A stretch of DNA of 64,000 bases. Origin: Geoglobus ahangari (GTDB lineage Archaea > Halobacteriota > Archaeoglobi > Archaeoglobales > Archaeoglobaceae). Shown here one piece after another: positions 17,693-25,608 of this stretch. Every line of letters starts with the position of its first letter. Within the stretch, counting starts at the first letter, position 1. Below the pieces are notes generated by a model that was not told where the DNA came from, ran no database searches, and saw nothing but the letters and a program-made list of their open reading frames with translations. The DNA is taken from assembly GCF_001006045.1 (NCBI RefSeq), contig NZ_CP011267.1, positions 1,426,001-1,490,000 of the forward strand, in the 5' to 3' direction. Position numbers and translations under genes: made by a program.

Positions 17693-17905
17693 ATGAAGGT
17701 CGTTGACCTGCGGGGATGCAGGTGCATGGACCACATAGTGAAGCTTGAAAGAGAGACAAGGGACTACACGGGCGTCTTCGAGGTCATCTGCAGCGACTCT
17801 TCTGCGTTGCTCGACATAACCGCGTGGGCGCAGAGGAAGGGCGTGGAGATCCTCGAGCAGAAGAAGGATGGGGACATTGTCAGGTTCGTGATGAGAAAGC
17901 GGTAA
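17693..17905 (+). CDS. TusA/SirA-like small protein with altered CPxP motif
   Basis: 70 residues from ATG 17693. The beginning (VVDLRGCRCMDHIVKLE) aligns with the TusA motif RGxxCPxPVxxxK, and the remainder has the TusA alternating beta-alpha pattern with DITAWAQRKG near 42-51. The catalytic Cys is kept (C11), but both prolines of CPxP are replaced by Met and His, and an extra Cys lies at 9. It may carry sulfur or have another role. It follows the flavodiiron gene by 31 nt and could be in the same transcript. Confidence 0.7.
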   Translation: MKVVDLRGCRCMDHIVKLERETRDYTGVFEVICSDSSALLDITAWAQRKGVEILEQKKDGDIVRFVMRKR

Positions 17906-17913
17906 TTTCGAAG

Positions 17914-17923
17914 CTTTTTAATA
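17914..17923 (+). promoter_or_regulatory. TATA box of the 4-hydroxybutyryl-CoA dehydratase gene
   Basis: ctttttaata ends 22 nt before ATG 17946, giving a probable leaderless message. Confidence 0.55.
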
Positions 17924-17945
17924 CTTTTACGTTAAAGTTAACTTC

Positions 17946-19325
17946 ATGATAAATGGCGAACAATATCTGGAGAGAATAAAAAGCTATTCCCGCGAAATCT
18001 ACGTGGCCGGAAAGAGGGTTGATTACGACCACCCCAACATTCAGCCCGTTTTAAGGGCCTTCGCCTTCACGTACGACCTTGCGCTCGAGAGGGGGTATTC
18101 CGTGCACTCCGATCTTGTTGGCAAGGAGGTAAATGTCCTCAACGCGTACTACTCAAGCCCCGAGGAGCTGATGAAGAGGTACGACTACCAGAGGGAGCTC
18201 AGCATGAGGCTTGCCACCTGCAACTATCGATGCACCGGTGCAGATGCGATAAACGCGTTTGCCGCCGTTCTGAAGGGCGAGGAGAGGGAGAGGTTCCTCA
18301 GGCTGCTTAGGGAGATTCAGGAGAACGACTACGCCTGCACCTCCGCCCTGACCGACCCGAAGGGAGACAGGAGTAAGAGGCCCAAGGAGCAGAAGGAGAT
18401 GTACGTCAGGGTCGTGGAGGAGAGAGATGACGGGATAATTGTGGAGGGTGCGAAGATTCACCAGAGCGGGGCCTTCGCTGCAGACATCAACTTCTTCCTC
18501 CCCGGACAGACATTCAAGGAGGGCGAGGAGGAGTTCGCCATAGCATTTGCCCTGAAGCCCGATGACGAGGGCGTGAAGTACATCCTCCAGAACACCGGAG
18601 TTCAGGCGAAGCAGAGAGAGGGAGGAGAGTTCGAGTACGGCAACCCATTCGGCGACAGAACCACATGCACGGTCGTCCTCGACAGGGTCTTCGTTCCGTG
18701 GGAAAGGGTGTTCGTTTACAGGGATCTGAAGGCTGTCAGAAACCTGCTGATGACGTTCGCCAACTCCCACAGGTGCGTTGGTGCCGCGTGCAAGGCCGGG
18801 TTCATCGACTCGATGACCGGTGCGGCGAGCCTGATGATAAAGGCCAACGGGCTTGAGAAGGTCTCAGCCCTAACGTCGAGGCTCGGAGAGATGAGCGCTG
18901 TGGCTGAGTCGGCATACGCCATAGCGATTGGTTCGGCTGTCAAGGGGGAGAGCGTAAACGGAACATGGCTGCCAAACGGCCTGATGGCCAACGCCGGGAA
19001 GATTGCAGGAGTTGATGGGTTCATAAAGGCAATGAGACACCTCGCGGAGATTGCCGGCGGAATTCCGGGCACAGCCCCTTCGGAGTTCGACCTGAAGAGC
19101 GAGGAGGTCGGGGAGTACGTGGAGAGGTTCCTGAGGGGCTCGGAGAACTTTACGGCTGAGGAGAGGATGAGGATAATAAAGTTCATCGAGTTCTGGCTCA
19201 TGAGCTCCCATTACCTCGGAGCGCTCCATGGAGGAGGGAGCGTCTCTGCAGCGATCATCTTCCTGCAGTACATGTCGGACATAAAGTCCAAGGAGGAGGC
19301 TGTGAGAAAGACGATAAACCTTTAA
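17946..19325 (+). CDS. abfD: 4-hydroxybutyryl-CoA dehydratase/vinylacetyl-CoA delta-isomerase
   Basis: 459 residues of the FAD and [4Fe-4S] enzyme family. The cluster ligands are in place: C92 and C96 (CNYRC), H275 and C282 (H-x6-C in SHRCVGAACKAG). The enzyme turns 4-hydroxybutyryl-CoA into crotonyl-CoA by a radical mechanism. In archaea it serves the hydroxybutyrate CO2-fixation cycles or, in Archaeoglobales, possibly aminobutyrate or other C4 acid catabolism. No other cycle gene is adjacent. The crotonyl-CoA made could supply the PHA locus at 36.7-39.9 kb through its hydratase; this link is inference. Confidence 0.93.
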   Translation: MINGEQYLERIKSYSREIYVAGKRVDYDHPNIQPVLRAFAFTYDLALERGYSVHSDLVGKEVNVLNAYYSSPEELMKRYDYQRELSMRLATCNYRCTGADAINAFAAVLKGEERERFLRLLREIQENDYACTSALTDPKGDRSKRPKEQKEMYVRVVEERDDGIIVEGAKIHQSGAFAADINFFLPGQTFKEGEEEFAIAFALKPDDEGVKYILQNTGVQAKQREGGEFEYGNPFGDRTTCTVVLDRVFVPWERVFVYRDLKAVRNLLMTFANSHRCVGAACKAGFIDSMTGAASLMIKANGLEKVSALTSRLGEMSAVAESAYAIAIGSAVKGESVNGTWLPNGLMANAGKIAGVDGFIKAMRHLAEIAGGIPGTAPSEFDLKSEEVGEYVERFLRGSENFTAEERMRIIKFIEFWLMSSHYLGALHGGGSVSAAIIFLQYMSDIKSKEEAVRKTINL

Positions 19326-19348
19326 TCCAACCCCTCTTTTTTCCAGCG

Positions 19349-20461
19349 TTGAAGGTGCTCGTTGTTGGTGGTGGGCCGGCCGGAAGCCTCTCTGCGGCAA
19401 ACCTCTCAGAAAGAGCAGAGGTCACGCTGGTTGAGGCCAAGGGCGCCTCAGGATTCCCAGCCAAGTGCGGGGGGCTGATAAGCGAGGACTGCTTCGAGGC
19501 TCTGTCCAGATACTGCAGAGCGAGCAGAGCTCTCCAGAACAGGATAGATGGTGCGTTCTTCTTCTCCCCATCGGGGAGATATGTGGAGCTCAGGGGGAAG
19601 AGCAGGGCGGTGGTTGTGGAGAGGAAGGCTCTCGACCCGATGCTTCTGCAGGCCGCTTCAAAAAGCGTGGACGTCAGGATGAAGACGAGGTTTGCTGGAG
19701 CAGACGGAGGGAAGGTGAGGCTCGTCGAGCAGGGGGAGGAGAGGTTCGAGAGGTTTGATCTCATAATCGGGGCTGACGGGCCAGAGAGCGTGGTGGCGAG
19801 GACTTACGGCTTTGAGAGGCCTGAGATCTTCACCGGGAAGCAGTACCTGATGGAGTTCGAGCCAATCGACGAGAGGATGGTCGAGCTTTACTTTGGAAAG
19901 AAATACTCCAGCGGCTTCTTCGCCTACGCAATCCCCGTGGAAAAGGATGTGGCGAGGGTTGGGGTGGTGTCGAGGGAGAACACGTCTGCCCACCTTGAGA
20001 GGCTCCTCACCAGTCACCCGTCCGTCTCGGAGAGAGCAGGGAGGAGCATCTACGAGGTCAACTCGGGCCCGATACCCATAGGCCTCGTGGACTTTGTGAG
20101 GGATGGGGTGGCGTTGGTGGGAGACTCGGCCGGAATGGTGAAGCCCTACACCGGAGGGGGCATGTACTACCTGCTCAGGGCGGCTGAGCTGCTCGGGGAG
20201 CACTTCCCGGACATGGAGGGGTTCAGGAAATCGTATCTCAGGGAGATGGGGAGGGAGTACTCGAGCGGGGAGAGGATCAGGAGGCTCTATGACTCTCTGG
20301 ACGACGAGGACTACGACTTTCTCATCGAGGTTGCGAGGGATGTGGACTTCTCCTCCCTGCACATGGACAGCCCCTCAACCGCCCTGAAGCTCCTCCCGGA
20401 GGTACTGAAGCTCGTTAAGAGACCCTCGATAGCCGTGAAGATTGCCAGAGTTATGGTCTGA
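19349..20461 (+). CDS. Geranylgeranyl reductase family flavoprotein
   Basis: 370 residues. FAD Rossmann motif GGGPAG near 7-12, a KCGGLIS segment near 38-44, and the second FAD motif LVGDSAGMVKPYTGGGMYYLL near 257-277 that marks the geranylgeranyl reductase group. Archaeal members saturate isoprenoid chains of membrane lipids or quinones. The start is TTG 19349; GTG 19355 would cut the first two residues before the FAD loop. It stands 24 nt after the dehydratase gene on the same strand. The exact lipid substrate is not readable. Confidence 0.87.
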   Translation: MKVLVVGGGPAGSLSAANLSERAEVTLVEAKGASGFPAKCGGLISEDCFEALSRYCRASRALQNRIDGAFFFSPSGRYVELRGKSRAVVVERKALDPMLLQAASKSVDVRMKTRFAGADGGKVRLVEQGEERFERFDLIIGADGPESVVARTYGFERPEIFTGKQYLMEFEPIDERMVELYFGKKYSSGFFAYAIPVEKDVARVGVVSRENTSAHLERLLTSHPSVSERAGRSIYEVNSGPIPIGLVDFVRDGVALVGDSAGMVKPYTGGGMYYLLRAAELLGEHFPDMEGFRKSYLREMGREYSSGERIRRLYDSLDDEDYDFLIEVARDVDFSSLHMDSPSTALKLLPEVLKLVKRPSIAVKIARVMV

Positions 20462-20530
20462 TTTCTCCGGAGATTGTCAAAAAAAGAAAACGTTTTAACC
20501 ACTCTTCCGTAATCTTTTTTGGTGATAAAA

Positions 20531-21349
20531 ATGGTAAAGGTTGGAGTTCTGAAGATGGGTGCCATCGGAACGGCTCTTCTCGTGGAGTATCTGCTGGACG
20601 AGAGAGCTGACAGGGGAGACATCGAGGTAAGGGTTGTAACGAGCGGCGCCAAGATGCAGCCGGAGGAGGCTGTGGTGGCTGAGAAGCTCAAGGAGTTTGA
20701 CCCGGACGTTGTGATAGTCATATCTCCGAATGCAGCCCTTCCGGGGCCAAAGGCAGCGAGAGAGGCCTTTGAGGGCAAGCCGGTCATCGTGATCAGCGAC
20801 GCCCCTGCAAAGAAGGCGAAGGACGAACTGGCCGAGAAGGGCTTCGGGTACATCCTCATCAACGCGGACTCGATGATCGGTGCGAGGAGGGAGTTCCTCG
20901 ACCCGACCGAGATGGCGCTCTTCAACGCTGACGTAGTGAGGGTGCTGGCCGCAACAGGGGCGTTCAGGATCGTTCAGGAGGAGATCGACAAGGTAATCGA
21001 GGCCGTGAAGAAGGGTGAAACGCCAGAACTGCCCAAGATCGTCATAACCGCAGAGAAGGCCGTGAAGGCCGGTAACTTCCAGAACCCGTACGCCAAGGCG
21101 AAGGCCATGGCCGCGTTCTACATCGCCGAGAAGGTCGCGGACATCGACGTGAAGGGCTGCTTCATAGAGAAGGATCCGGAGAAGTACATACCGCTCGTCG
21201 CCTCAGCTCACGAGATGATGAGGATTGCAGCACAACTCGCCGACGAGGCGAGGGAGATAGAGAAGAGCAACGACACCGTTTACAGAACCCCGCACTCTAA
21301 GGACGGAGAAATACTTAAAAAGTTCAAACTCATGGAAAAGCCTGAATGA
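20531..21349 (+). CDS. mtd: F420-dependent methylenetetrahydromethanopterin dehydrogenase
   Basis: 272 residues, typical Mtd length, beginning VKVGVLKMGAIGTALLVEYL and ending with a charged tail. It reversibly oxidises methylene-H4MPT using coenzyme F420 in the C1 (acetyl-CoA/methanogenesis-type) pathway. A TATA-like cgttttaacc (20491-20500) and GGTGAT ribosome site support the ATG at 20531. It overlaps the potassium channel gene by 4 nt, an odd partner, so shared transcription is likely but functional connection is not clear. Confidence 0.95.
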   Translation: MVKVGVLKMGAIGTALLVEYLLDERADRGDIEVRVVTSGAKMQPEEAVVAEKLKEFDPDVVIVISPNAALPGPKAAREAFEGKPVIVISDAPAKKAKDELAEKGFGYILINADSMIGARREFLDPTEMALFNADVVRVLAATGAFRIVQEEIDKVIEAVKKGETPELPKIVITAEKAVKAGNFQNPYAKAKAMAAFYIAEKVADIDVKGCFIEKDPEKYIPLVASAHEMMRIAAQLADEAREIEKSNDTVYRTPHSKDGEILKKFKLMEKPE

Positions 21350-22311
21350 AGAAAAGGAGCATAATAATCGCAGCTCTCTTCATTTTTTCTATTGCAGATT
21401 TATCTCTCATTGCAGTTTACCTCAAGGCGATTGAGGGCGAGAGGATAACACTTCTCGACGGGCTGTACTGGGTCATAACCACGATGACGACCGTGGGTTA
21501 CGGAGATATAGTCTTCACGTCCCACATCGGAAAGGTCTTCTCGATGTTCGTCCAGCTCTACGGGATCGGGTTCCTCTTCGGCGTGGCTTTTCCGTACATC
21601 GTCATACCATGGGCCGAGAGGAGGTTTCTGCTCAGCGTCCCCAAGGAGGTCAACCTCTCGAGGCACATAGTGGTGTTCGGGTACACAAGGCTCACCCCCT
21701 TCCTCTGCAGGCAGCTCGAGAGCCTCGGATTGAAGTACGTCATCGTTGAGAGCGCAAGGGAGAATGCGGTCAAGGCCATGGAGATGGGTTACAACGTCAT
21801 CCTCTCCGAGGTCAGCGAGGAGGTGATAAGGAGGGCAAGGATCGGCAGCGCGATGGCAATAGTCGTGATGTGGGACGACGTGGAGAGGAGTTTGGACGTG
21901 CTCCTGACACTCAAGGACTTGAACATCCAGAAAATCGCCATACTCTCCGACCCTTTCTATGCGAAGTACCTCCACTACGCCGGCGTCACGAAGGTGATCA
22001 CGCCGAAATCAGTGGCTGGAGCGCAGCTTGCGAAGTTCATACTCGAGCGGGAGAGGGGGATGCTGAACATCAAGAACATAATCGGAGACCACGGCATGAC
22101 GGAGATAATCATTCCCAAGAGGTCTCTCATTGCGGGGATGACGGTTGGGCAGGTGGAGGAGATCTACGGGATAAAGGTCATAGCCGTTTGCGAGGAGGGC
22201 AGGATCAGCTTCAGGCCGGGTGAGGGCTACAAGATCAGGGAGGGCAACATTCTGCTCGTCTTTGGGGACCACGAGAGCATAATGGAGTTCTACGGAGGTG
22301 TCTACAGGTGA
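21346..22311 (+). CDS. Potassium channel with RCK domains
   Basis: 321 residues. Two transmembrane helices (about 5-27 and 62-87) flank a pore loop with the K+ filter TTVGYGD at 48-54. A cytoplasmic TrkA-N/RCK domain (about 105-225) and TrkA-C domain (about 240-321, GMTVGQVEEIYG) follow. The RCK nucleotide loop is degenerate (VFGYTRLTPFLC rather than GxGxxG), so gating ligand may differ from NAD. The 2TM-RCK layout matches MthK-type channels. The stop overlaps the next RCK gene by 4 nt. Confidence 0.92.
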   Translation: MKKRSIIIAALFIFSIADLSLIAVYLKAIEGERITLLDGLYWVITTMTTVGYGDIVFTSHIGKVFSMFVQLYGIGFLFGVAFPYIVIPWAERRFLLSVPKEVNLSRHIVVFGYTRLTPFLCRQLESLGLKYVIVESARENAVKAMEMGYNVILSEVSEEVIRRARIGSAMAIVVMWDDVERSLDVLLTLKDLNIQKIAILSDPFYAKYLHYAGVTKVITPKSVAGAQLAKFILERERGMLNIKNIIGDHGMTEIIIPKRSLIAGMTVGQVEEIYGIKVIAVCEEGRISFRPGEGYKIREGNILLVFGDHESIMEFYGGVYR

Positions 22312-22937
22312 GAGTGCTCCTGATAGGCTTTGGGGACGTGGGTAGAGCCACGGCGAAGATCCTGCTGTCGAAGAACGTGGAGGTCACCGCCATAGACACG
22401 AGGGACATCCACATGGATGGAGTGGACTTCCTGAGGAGAGACGCGCTGAGCGAGGAGCTCTGGGAGGAGATAGACCTCGAGAAGTTCTCCTCTGCGATAA
22501 TAGCCCTTCCAAACGACGTTGATGCGCTGCTCTGCATCATGATGCTCAGGAAGAAGAAGGAAGACTTGCTGATCCTCGCGAGGTGCAACAACCCGGAGTA
22601 CAGGGAGAAGATGTCGATTGCGGGGGCTGACTACGTGATAGACATTTCGACCATATCATCCCAGATGGTGATATCCTCCATTTTCAGGGAGGAGGCGGAG
22701 AAGAAGCTGTTCTACGAGAACATCCACATTAGAACTTACAAGATCGAGGAGGGCTCGGCAATAGTCGGGAAGAGGATTGAGGAGCTGAAGGATGACGTGC
22801 TGGTGCTGGCGTACGAGAAGGACGGAAAGGTTTACGAGAGCGGGGCAATAGAGGCCGGCTCAACCCTCGCGGTTGTCGGCAAGATGGAGGATCTGAAGAA
22901 GTTCGAGGAGAGGTTCATAACTCCCGGGAGGCAATGA
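22308..22937 (+). CDS. TrkA-type RCK regulatory protein
   Basis: 209 residues with an intact NAD loop GFGDVGRA near 7-14 and TrkA-N fold to about 125, then a TrkA-C domain (IVGKRIEEL, near 145-205). It probably pairs with the channel encoded just upstream (4-nt overlap), either forming part of the gating ring or regulating another K+ transporter. Its nucleotide loop is complete whereas that of the channel is degenerate. The 3' end overlaps the convergent bactofilin-like gene by 23 nt. Confidence 0.85.
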   Translation: MRVLLIGFGDVGRATAKILLSKNVEVTAIDTRDIHMDGVDFLRRDALSEELWEEIDLEKFSSAIIALPNDVDALLCIMMLRKKKEDLLILARCNNPEYREKMSIAGADYVIDISTISSQMVISSIFREEAEKKLFYENIHIRTYKIEEGSAIVGKRIEELKDDVLVLAYEKDGKVYESGAIEAGSTLAVVGKMEDLKKFEERFITPGRQ

Positions 22938-23325
22938 TCTTTCCGCCCTCTAACTGGCCTATCTTGGCAAGCCCGTCTATTATGATCCTGTTTGCCCTCA
23001 CAGCCCCTATCACGCACCCCTCCTTGATTATGACGGAGTCCGCCTGAACGTACCTCCCCTTGCACTTCGGGAAGATCACGACATTTCCGCTCGCCACTAT
23101 CCTCCCGAACTCGGTCTTTGGGCCGACAATCGCCCTCTTGCAGATTATGTCCCCTCCAACGAAGTTTCTGCCGGCAAGCCTGACCTCCTTCGCCTCCACG
23201 TTTCCCCAGAATGTGGCCATTATTCCGGCGAGTATGCTTCCCTCAAACCTCAGGTGCTTGTCTACTATCGAGTCCTTCGCCACTATCAGTGTTTTCCTGT
23301 CCCTGCTCAGTCTGTACTTCTTCAC
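22915..23325 (-). CDS. Bactofilin-like (polymer-forming) beta-helix protein
   Basis: 136 residues made almost wholly of short beta-strand repeats (for example SIVDKHLRFEGSILAG, GNVEAKEVRLAGRNFVGG, GVIGAVRANRIIIDG-type turns). This pattern is that of bactofilin/DUF583 right-handed beta-helix proteins that self-assemble into filaments. The resemblance is by pattern, not by a fixed motif. It is the last of three tightly overlapping minus-strand genes: UPPS-like, PUA protein and this one. A scaffold role for an envelope-linked activity is a guess. Confidence 0.6.
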   Translation of the reverse strand: MKKYRLSRDRKTLIVAKDSIVDKHLRFEGSILAGIMATFWGNVEAKEVRLAGRNFVGGDIICKRAIVGPKTEFGRIVASGNVVIFPKCKGRYVQADSVIIKEGCVIGAVRANRIIIDGLAKIGQLEGGKIIASREL

Positions 23326-23789
23326 CTCTTCACCCCCTGTCTGACCGACACGGCCACGCCCCTCTCGAGCTCGAGCATCTCGAATGCCGAGAGAATGGCC
23401 TTCCCAGTTGCCAAAAGCTCGTCCTCCTCGTTTACCACCGCCACTTCGTCGTTTGCCCTTATGCCCTCGTCAACGTCAACCACATGCTTCGCGAACACGT
23501 TCTTTCCCTTTGCCACGAACTCCCCCACCCTGCTGTCCACAACAACCCTGAGCCTTGGGTAGGGGAAGTGCTCCTTGAGCCTCCTCGCACCCTCAACGCT
23601 TATGGACAGTAAACCGCTGTCCGGCTTCACGGTGGCAATTCTCACGCCACTGTCGAGGATCTGCCTGATCTTTCCGGTCTTTGGAGAGATTATGAACTCG
23701 CACGTGTCGGGGAAGAGAGCCTCTCCCGCACCCTCTCCGAACTGGTAGTCCGCCATCACCCTGACGGTTCTCAGGTACCTACCTTCCAT
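23322..23789 (-). CDS. PUA-domain protein related to archaeosine transglycosylase tails
   Basis: 155 residues. The C-terminal half (about 75-150) is a PUA RNA-binding domain: LRVVVDSRVGEFVAKGKNVF, then VVDVDEGIRANDEVAVVNEED, then ATGKAILSAFEM and a positively ending strand. The N-terminal half (YQFGEGAGEALFP, ISPKTGKIRQIL) matches the C2 domain next to PUA in archaeal tRNA-guanine transglycosylases. No catalytic domain is present. It overlaps both neighbours by 4-11 nt. Confidence 0.8.
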   Translation of the reverse strand: MEGRYLRTVRVMADYQFGEGAGEALFPDTCEFIISPKTGKIRQILDSGVRIATVKPDSGLLSISVEGARRLKEHFPYPRLRVVVDSRVGEFVAKGKNVFAKHVVDVDEGIRANDEVAVVNEEDELLATGKAILSAFEMLELERGVAVSVRQGVKR

Positions 23790-24384
23790 AGCGCCTCTCC
23801 CTCTTCTGGTACTCCCTCAGAATTCTCAGAAAGTCGATGTATCTTAAGCTTTTCCAGTCGAGGTCGAAGAACACGTGCTCGCTGTAGATCCCCTGCCAGA
23901 CGAGGAAGTCCTTCGCCTTTAGGCCAGCTCTCAGTATCACGTCGGGCTCAGACCTTATCACGAGCCTCTTTCCCAGATCCTCCTCCCCAACCTCGTCGGG
24001 GTCTACTTTGCCGGCAACAACGTCCTCGGCGAGGCTCCTTATCGCGTTTATTATCTCCTCTCTCCCGCCCACGCCGAGGTTTATGTTGACCCTTACCCCT
24101 CCACCTCCAAACTCTCTCACAGACTGCCTTGTGATGAGCCTTATCCTGCCCGGTATCCTCTCAGCCACCTCTGCAACATCATCAACCTCAGGATTACCAT
24201 CTATCGCGAACGTTACCTCCCTGACCCCAAACGCAACGCACCACTCAACGAACCTGATCACCCCACCTGCCCCGCTGAGAAACTCCTCAGGAGTGATTAC
24301 CACGACGATGTGAGATGGAACAGGGCCTTTCGCAACCTCCCTCTCGAGCTTCTGCCTGTAAACCCTGTAAGCAAAATCCAGCAT
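23779..24384 (-). CDS. Divergent cis-prenyltransferase (UPPS-like) lacking the usual DGNRR motif
   Basis: 201 residues. Later regions of the undecaprenyl diphosphate synthase family are clear: LGVGGREEIINAI near 104-116 and RSEPDVILRAG...FLVWQGIYSEHVFFD near 143-175. The N-terminal catalytic motif, normally H-(V/I)-x-x-(I)-MDGNRRWA, reads PSHIVVVITPEEF, so the Asp that binds the allylic diphosphate appears missing. It may be a non-catalytic partner subunit, as in eukaryotic NgBR, or have another activity. First gene of the UPPS-like/PUA/bactofilin-like operon, divergent from the DUF92 gene. Confidence 0.75.
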   Translation of the reverse strand: MLDFAYRVYRQKLEREVAKGPVPSHIVVVITPEEFLSGAGGVIRFVEWCVAFGVREVTFAIDGNPEVDDVAEVAERIPGRIRLITRQSVREFGGGGVRVNINLGVGGREEIINAIRSLAEDVVAGKVDPDEVGEEDLGKRLVIRSEPDVILRAGLKAKDFLVWQGIYSEHVFFDLDWKSLRYIDFLRILREYQKRERRYGR

Positions 24385-24423
24385 TAGTTAGCTTTTTATT
24401 GCCAACTTTAAAAAAGCTTCCCA

Positions 24424-25608
24424 ATGGACGCAGCGCTGGCGTTGATTGCCTACCTATTTCCCAAGCTCAAGATGCCTCAGGTTCTGGGGCTCGCCTTGGC
24501 CCTACTGCTCTACAGGTCGAGGAACCTGAACAGCTTTGCATTCAGAAACGATGTGAGAGAGGACGGTGTGTCCGCAATCCTGACCGCGCTTGTACTTCTC
24601 GCCCTCGTCTACCTCGGCAAGCTTCCCGGGTATGCTGTCCTGCCTGCAATCTTCGTGTCCTCCTTCAGAATGCGCCTCCACTACTTCCCCAGCATGGGTG
24701 TTTACTTTGTAATGGCCTTCCTGTACCTCAACTACTTCTCCAACCCGTGGGATGAGACGATGCGTGCCCTCATATCCCTCACCCTCGCTCTTGGCTCAAC
24801 GCTTATAATGCACGCCAACAGGGAGTCGAGCCCCTCCCTCCTGCTGATGCTCACCTCCCTTTCAATACTCCTCGCCTTCGACATCTACAGAATCGACGTG
24901 AGCGATTACGAGCTCATACTCGGCTTCGTCTCGGCCTTCATTCTCAGCCTCATCGCCTACAGGTCAGGGGTGGCGGATGAGACTGGCTTAATGGCAGCGA
25001 CGATCACGGGGATGCTCATAATAGTCTCGGCCGACTTCAGGTTCTTCATCGCCCTGCTCCTCTTCTACGCTGTCGGCTCTGCAGTTACTAAGTACAAGTA
25101 CCGGCAGAAGGAGATGCTCGGCATCGGCGAGCCTGCGGGTGGGGCGAGAGGGTACGTGAACGTTTTCGCGAACAGCCTCCCGGCGCTGTTCTTCGCGATG
25201 AACTACGGATACTTCAGGGAGGAGATTTACGCCATGGCATTCATAGCGAGCCTCTCAACCGCCCTTGGAGATACGATGGCGAGCGAGATTGGCAAGACGG
25301 CAGAGAGGGTTTACCTGATCACGACCCTCGAGAGGGTGAGGCCGGGGGTTAGCGGAGGGGTTTCAGCCATAGGTGAGCTCTCCGCTTTTCTCGGCTCTGC
25401 GATAATCCCCATCTACGCCACGGTCTCGGGCATACTTCAGCCAGAATACGCGGTGATTGCGATGGTCGCCGGCTTTGCAGGAGTGCACGTGGACAGCCTG
25501 CTCGGAGCGACGCTCGAAAATAAGGGGTGGTTGAACAATGCTGGGGTTAACTTCTTCGCGACCCTCTCCTCAGGAGCGCTATGCCTGCTAATAGCGTTAG
25601 GGCTGTGA
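24424..25608 (+). CDS. DUF92 integral membrane protein (VTE6/phytyl-phosphate-kinase-like)
   Basis: 394 residues with about ten or more hydrophobic helices. The DUF92/TIGR00297 signature is in the second half: GDTMASEIGKTAERVYLITT near 280-299 and RVRPGVSGGVSAIG. Plant and cyanobacterial relatives phosphorylate prenyl phosphates; archaeal members may act on polyprenyl chains. The location beside a cis-prenyltransferase-like gene (divergent, 39-nt gap) supports an isoprenoid role. Its last 62 coding bases overlap, in antisense, the end of the exported Lon-like protease. Confidence 0.85.
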   Translation: MDAALALIAYLFPKLKMPQVLGLALALLLYRSRNLNSFAFRNDVREDGVSAILTALVLLALVYLGKLPGYAVLPAIFVSSFRMRLHYFPSMGVYFVMAFLYLNYFSNPWDETMRALISLTLALGSTLIMHANRESSPSLLLMLTSLSILLAFDIYRIDVSDYELILGFVSAFILSLIAYRSGVADETGLMAATITGMLIIVSADFRFFIALLLFYAVGSAVTKYKYRQKEMLGIGEPAGGARGYVNVFANSLPALFFAMNYGYFREEIYAMAFIASLSTALGDTMASEIGKTAERVYLITTLERVRPGVSGGVSAIGELSAFLGSAIIPIYATVSGILQPEYAVIAMVAGFAGVHVDSLLGATLENKGWLNNAGVNFFATLSSGALCLLIALGL

